This document shows positions 61,205 to 64,000 of a stretch of DNA of 64,000 bases, piece after piece (position 1 is the stretch's first letter; each line of letters opens with the position of its first letter). The translations under genes and the position numbers were made by a program. Below the pieces are notes generated by a model. It had not been told where the DNA came from. It worked only from the letters and a program-made list of their open reading frames with translations, and ran no database searches. Location: assembly GCA_028280415.1 (NCBI GenBank), contig JANQLV010000040.1, forward strand, positions 1 to 64,000, read 5' to 3'. The stretch comes from Saprospiraceae bacterium (GTDB lineage Bacteria > Bacteroidota > Bacteroidia > Chitinophagales > Saprospiraceae).

Positions 61205-64000
61205 TTATAATCGTACAATCACAAACTTCTTAGCAAAATTTCTTGTTCCTTCCATTTCGATATACATTGTATACGCACCGGCTCTATATTTACCGGTTAA
61301 ATCAAATCTGTAAGGCATGGTATCAACTTCATCTATAACTTTCACATCCATCCGTTGTCCCAGATGGTTAAAAATGGAGATGGTAGCATTTCTACCTTCA
61401 AATTGTTTCAGACTGATATAAATCTCATTTGTCGCTGGATTCGGGAATACAAGGGTCTCGTCAAGGTCAATATCAAAACTAACTTTACGGCTTGAAGTAT
61501 ACTCACTCGAACCATCTTTATGGACCTTTTTCAATCGATAATAATTATCTCCCAAAAATGGATCAAGATCGTATTCAGTATAATTAAATGCACCTGGATT
61601 ATCTGTAATACTGGCAACATTCATTAAGGGTTCAAAGTTGACCCCATCGTAAGATCGTTCAAGTATGAAATAATCATTCCTCGTTTCGGAGTTGGTCATC
61701 CAGTAGAGGTTGACGTTTCTTCCATTTTTAATTGCCCGGAAATCAAGAATTTCTTCTCCGGCCATGAAGTTTTGTGAACTCCCGCCTACAGTAACCATAG
61801 GCATCACCGCACAGATCGGCGTCCAGTTTTCATCGTATAATTTCACAGAAACGTAATAGGAACCACTTGGTAATCCATCTGCAATTGCCGGATCCGTACA
61901 ATCAAATCCACAGTTATAAACGGTCTGCCACTGCGAATTAAAGATCATTATGGTAAAAATTGGCGTATTAAGATTAGTAACAGTGATAGAGCTATCGCTT
62001 GTAATAATCGTAATATCTGCACATGGATCGTCATTTCCAATATTGTCATCACAGTCATCCGGAATACCGTCACCGTCAACATCAATATTATCATCTCCGC
62101 CTTCACAAACGTCTTCCGCATCACAAACGCCATCGTTATCTGTATCCACCATAATAACGGTTTTGATGATACAATTACTTTCTCCCTGAGTCCAGTCATC
62201 ACAATCCGTTCTGCGACTACATCTCACATAATAAGTAGTTTGAGTAATTGCCCCCGGATCAAAAGTAGCCTGATCAGCTCCCGGAATTGCCTGATTTAGA
62301 TTTGTCGGACATCCCGTCGTAGAAGACAACCATAAGTATTCAATATTTCCATTTCCTCCGGAAGGTGCGATAAGGGATGTAATCGGTGCGGGATCATATC
62401 CTACACAACCTGCTTCATCACCGGTAATTTCTCCCCCATCCGTTACATTATCACATTCATTGGTATCACAAGCATCCGGAATACCATCCCCATCATCATC
62501 CATATTGTCATCAAATCCGGCACAAACATCTTCCGCATCACAAACCCCATCGCCATCGCTATCGGTAAAGGTTCCCGAACAATTACAATTGGCATCATAA
62601 ACATCACCGGTCGTACAGGCATCACCATCATCGCAGGGGGAGCCTTCATCAAAGGGGCAACCTTCACTCACCTCAATGGTTTCGAAAATTTCACAGATTT
62701 CCTGCCAGTTGGCATCTCTCAAACTCACTTTTACAAAGTAAGTTCCTGCTGCAAGATTTTCAACTACCGTAGGATCGTCACAGGCATAATTACAATTGAA
62801 TTCCGTGCCCCAGCTTGAATTGAAAACATAGACATTAAAGATTGGAGCGTCGATACTACTTACAGTAATAGTTCCTGGTCCGGTTAGAATAGAAACATCA
62901 TCACAGGGATCTCCATTTGGATCATCATTATCACAGAAATCCGGCGTACCATCTCCGTCGGTATCAACGTTATCATCCCCTCCGGCACAGATATCTTCCG
63001 CATCACAAACACCATCATAATCGCTATCATTAAAATCTACTGTTTTGACAATACAATTGCTTTCTCCCTGGCTCCAGTCATCGCAATCTGATCTGCGACT
63101 ACATCTTACATAGTAAGTAGTTTGGCTAATTGGCCCCGGATCAAAGGTAGCCTGATTAGCTCCTGGAATTGCCTGATTTAGATATATGGGACATTCAGTC
63201 GTAGAAGACAACCATAAGTACTCAATTGTTCCCGAACCTCCAGAAGGTAATTCTACAGATGTAATTGGTGCAGGATCATACCCTTCACAACCGGTTTCAT
63301 CACCGGCAATTTCACCTGCATCCGTTACATTATCGCATTCGTTGGTATCACAAGCATTCGGTATACCATCCCCGTCATCATCCAGTGTATCATCAAAACC
63401 GGCACAGACATCTTCCGCATCACAAACCCCATCGCCATCGCTATCGGTAAAGGTTCCCGAACAATTACAATTGGCATCATAAACATCACCCGTCGTACAG
63501 GCATCGCCATCATCGCAGGGGGTCCCTTCGGTAAACGGACAACCTTCCGGAATTTCAATGGTTTCAAAAATCTCACAGATTTCCTGCCAGTTAGCATCTC
63601 TCAGGTTCACTTTTACATAGTAAGTCCCGGGAGCAAGATCAATGGTCGTTGGATCGGTACAATTGAAATTGCAGTTGAATTCTGTACCCCAGCTCGAATT
63701 GAAAACATAAATATTAAAGATCGGAGCGTCAATATTACTAACAGTAAGGCTACCTGTTCCTATAGTTAGCTGAATATCATCACAAGGATCCCCACTTGGA
63801 TCATCACAGAAATCCGGAGTACCATCTCCATCGGTATCTATGTTATCATCTCCACCGGCACACACATCTTCCGCATCACATACTCCATCGCCATCACTAT
63901 CGGTAAAGGTCCCGGCGCAATTGCAATTCGCATCAAATACATCTCCCGTCGTACAGGCATCGCCATCATCACAGGGCTGACCTACTGTGGAACAATTATC
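61205..64000 (-). CDS. Thrombospondin-3/EGF-like repeat surface protein with T9SS signal (partial)
   Basis: The minus-strand frame is open from the window edge and ends at 61205 (931 codons visible). The real start lies outside, and an apparent GTG start near 63865 is internal. A unit of about 291-294 residues is repeated: a thrombospondin type 3 Ca2+ loop (DTDGDGTPDFCD), a beta domain with FNSSWGTEFNCN, a Cys-rich loop CDDGDACTTGDVYDANCNCS, a second Ca2+ loop (DSDGDGVCDAEDVC, DDDGDGIPDACD) and a domain ending YYVRCSRR. A fibronectin-like part (LDFRAIKNGRNVNLYWMTN) and a T9SS type A domain (VFPNPATNE) close the protein. It is probably a Ca2+-stabilised surface filament. Confidence 0.88.
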   Translation of the reverse strand, partial: DNCSTVGQPCDDGDACTTGDVFDANCNCAGTFTDSDGDGVCDAEDVCAGGDDNIDTDGDGTPDFCDDPSGDPCDDIQLTIGTGSLTVSNIDAPIFNIYVFNSSWGTEFNCNFNCTDPTTIDLAPGTYYVKVNLRDANWQEICEIFETIEIPEGCPFTEGTPCDDGDACTTGDVYDANCNCSGTFTDSDGDGVCDAEDVCAGFDDTLDDDGDGIPNACDTNECDNVTDAGEIAGDETGCEGYDPAPITSVELPSGGSGTIEYLWLSSTTECPIYLNQAIPGANQATFDPGPISQTTYYVRCSRRSDCDDWSQGESNCIVKTVDFNDSDYDGVCDAEDICAGGDDNVDTDGDGTPDFCDNDDPNGDPCDDVSILTGPGTITVSSIDAPIFNVYVFNSSWGTEFNCNYACDDPTVVENLAAGTYFVKVSLRDANWQEICEIFETIEVSEGCPFDEGSPCDDGDACTTGDVYDANCNCSGTFTDSDGDGVCDAEDVCAGFDDNMDDDGDGIPDACDTNECDNVTDGGEITGDEAGCVGYDPAPITSLIAPSGGNGNIEYLWLSSTTGCPTNLNQAIPGADQATFDPGAITQTTYYVRCSRRTDCDDWTQGESNCIIKTVIMVDTDNDGVCDAEDVCEGGDDNIDVDGDGIPDDCDDNIGNDDPCADITIITSDSSITVTNLNTPIFTIMIFNSQWQTVYNCGFDCTDPAIADGLPSGSYYVSVKLYDENWTPICAVMPMVTVGGSSQNFMAGEEILDFRAIKNGRNVNLYWMTNSETRNDYFILERSYDGVNFEPLMNVASITDNPGAFNYTEYDLDPFLGDNYYRLKKVHKDGSSEYTSSRKVSFDIDLDETLVFPNPATNEIYISLKQFEGRNATISIFNHLGQRMDVKVIDEVDTMPYRFDLTGKYRAGAYTMYIEMEGTRNFAKKFVIVRL
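62129..63901. repeat. Tandem repeats of 873 and 882 bp within the surface-protein gene
   Basis: Equivalent Ca2+-loop codons start at 62129, 63011 and 63884, giving units of 882 and 873 bases. Stretches of over 80 bases are identical between units, for example around 62526-62608 and 63408-63490. Such similarity points to recent duplication or gene conversion. Confidence 0.85.

Noticed and set aside
61950-63597. Several long frames opposite or out of phase within the thrombospondin-repeat gene
   Set aside because: They are by-products of the GAT-rich repeat codons and recur at the repeat period. They show His/Pro/Ser- or Met-rich low complexity.
61205-63865. Start of the last gene at 63865 (GTG)
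   Set aside because: The frame continues upstream without a stop to the window edge and encodes the same repeat pattern, so the GTG is an internal Val codon.
62129-63901. CRISPR array
   Set aside because: Repeats are long (about 880 bp), coding and translated in frame, with no short direct repeats and unique spacers.

Overview
The window reads as chromosomal DNA of a free-living, probably marine or sludge-dwelling Bacteroidota of the Saprospiria/Lewinella kind. The evidence is direct: many proteins end in type IX secretion (T9SS) C-terminal sorting domains, there are SprB-type and thrombospondin type 3 repeats, a FecI/FecR/TonB-receptor cluster, promoter-like TAnnTTTG elements, few Shine-Dalgarno sites, and the Bacteroidota gene order rpmB-rpmG-DUF4295-ftsY. 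The species assignment is inference. No phage, transposon, CRISPR array or rRNA was seen.

Layout. 1-8.5 kb: the tail of a gene ending in a sliding-clamp-binding peptide, a MATE exporter, a PolB-type 3'-5' exonuclease, a membrane-anchored coiled-coil protein, DUF2452 and DUF1573 proteins, a long signal peptidase I and a peptidoglycan amidase. 8.7-17 kb: secreted or lipid-anchored proteins (clan-A glycosidase with adhesin repeats, DUF3298-type lipoprotein, propeller protein, DUF1684), a BtuF-like metal/cobalamin-binding protein and a T9SS subtilase with an altered catalytic Asp. 17-19 kb: tRNA-Arg(ACG), rpmB, rpmG, DUF4295 and ftsY, apparently one unit. 19.5-22.4 kb: a YD-repeat-like lipoprotein and a leaderless subtilase with a lamin-tail-like C-terminus. 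22.5-30.2 kb: an acidic modular lipoprotein divergent from an ECF sigma factor, FecR anti-sigma, TonB receptor and a PorE-like TPR/PD40/OmpA protein. 30-41.5 kb: esterase, glycosyltransferase 9, a 1384-residue SprB-repeat protein, a DUF1800/DUF1501 pair, a GNAT enzyme and a PaiB-like protein. 41.8-53.3 kb: a tiny Cys/Lys-rich protein, LepA, a 956-residue putative effector, a DUF998 membrane protein and a 1866-residue alpha-2-macroglobulin. 53.6-64 kb: a LON-domain protein, an LtaS-like sulfatase, a PorV/PorQ-like protein and three more T9SS cargo proteins, the last one running off the window and built of tandem ~880-bp repeats.

Functional picture. The region is dominated by the cell envelope: export machinery (LepB, PorE-like and PorV-like proteins), at least six likely T9SS cargoes, surface signalling, and protection (alpha-2-macroglobulin). 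The most unusual gene is the putative effector at 44026-46896: no signal peptide, a ~200-residue domain present twice, and a C-terminal Cys/His module resembling OTU-type cysteine proteases. All family calls were made by eye from sequence motifs; no database search was run.
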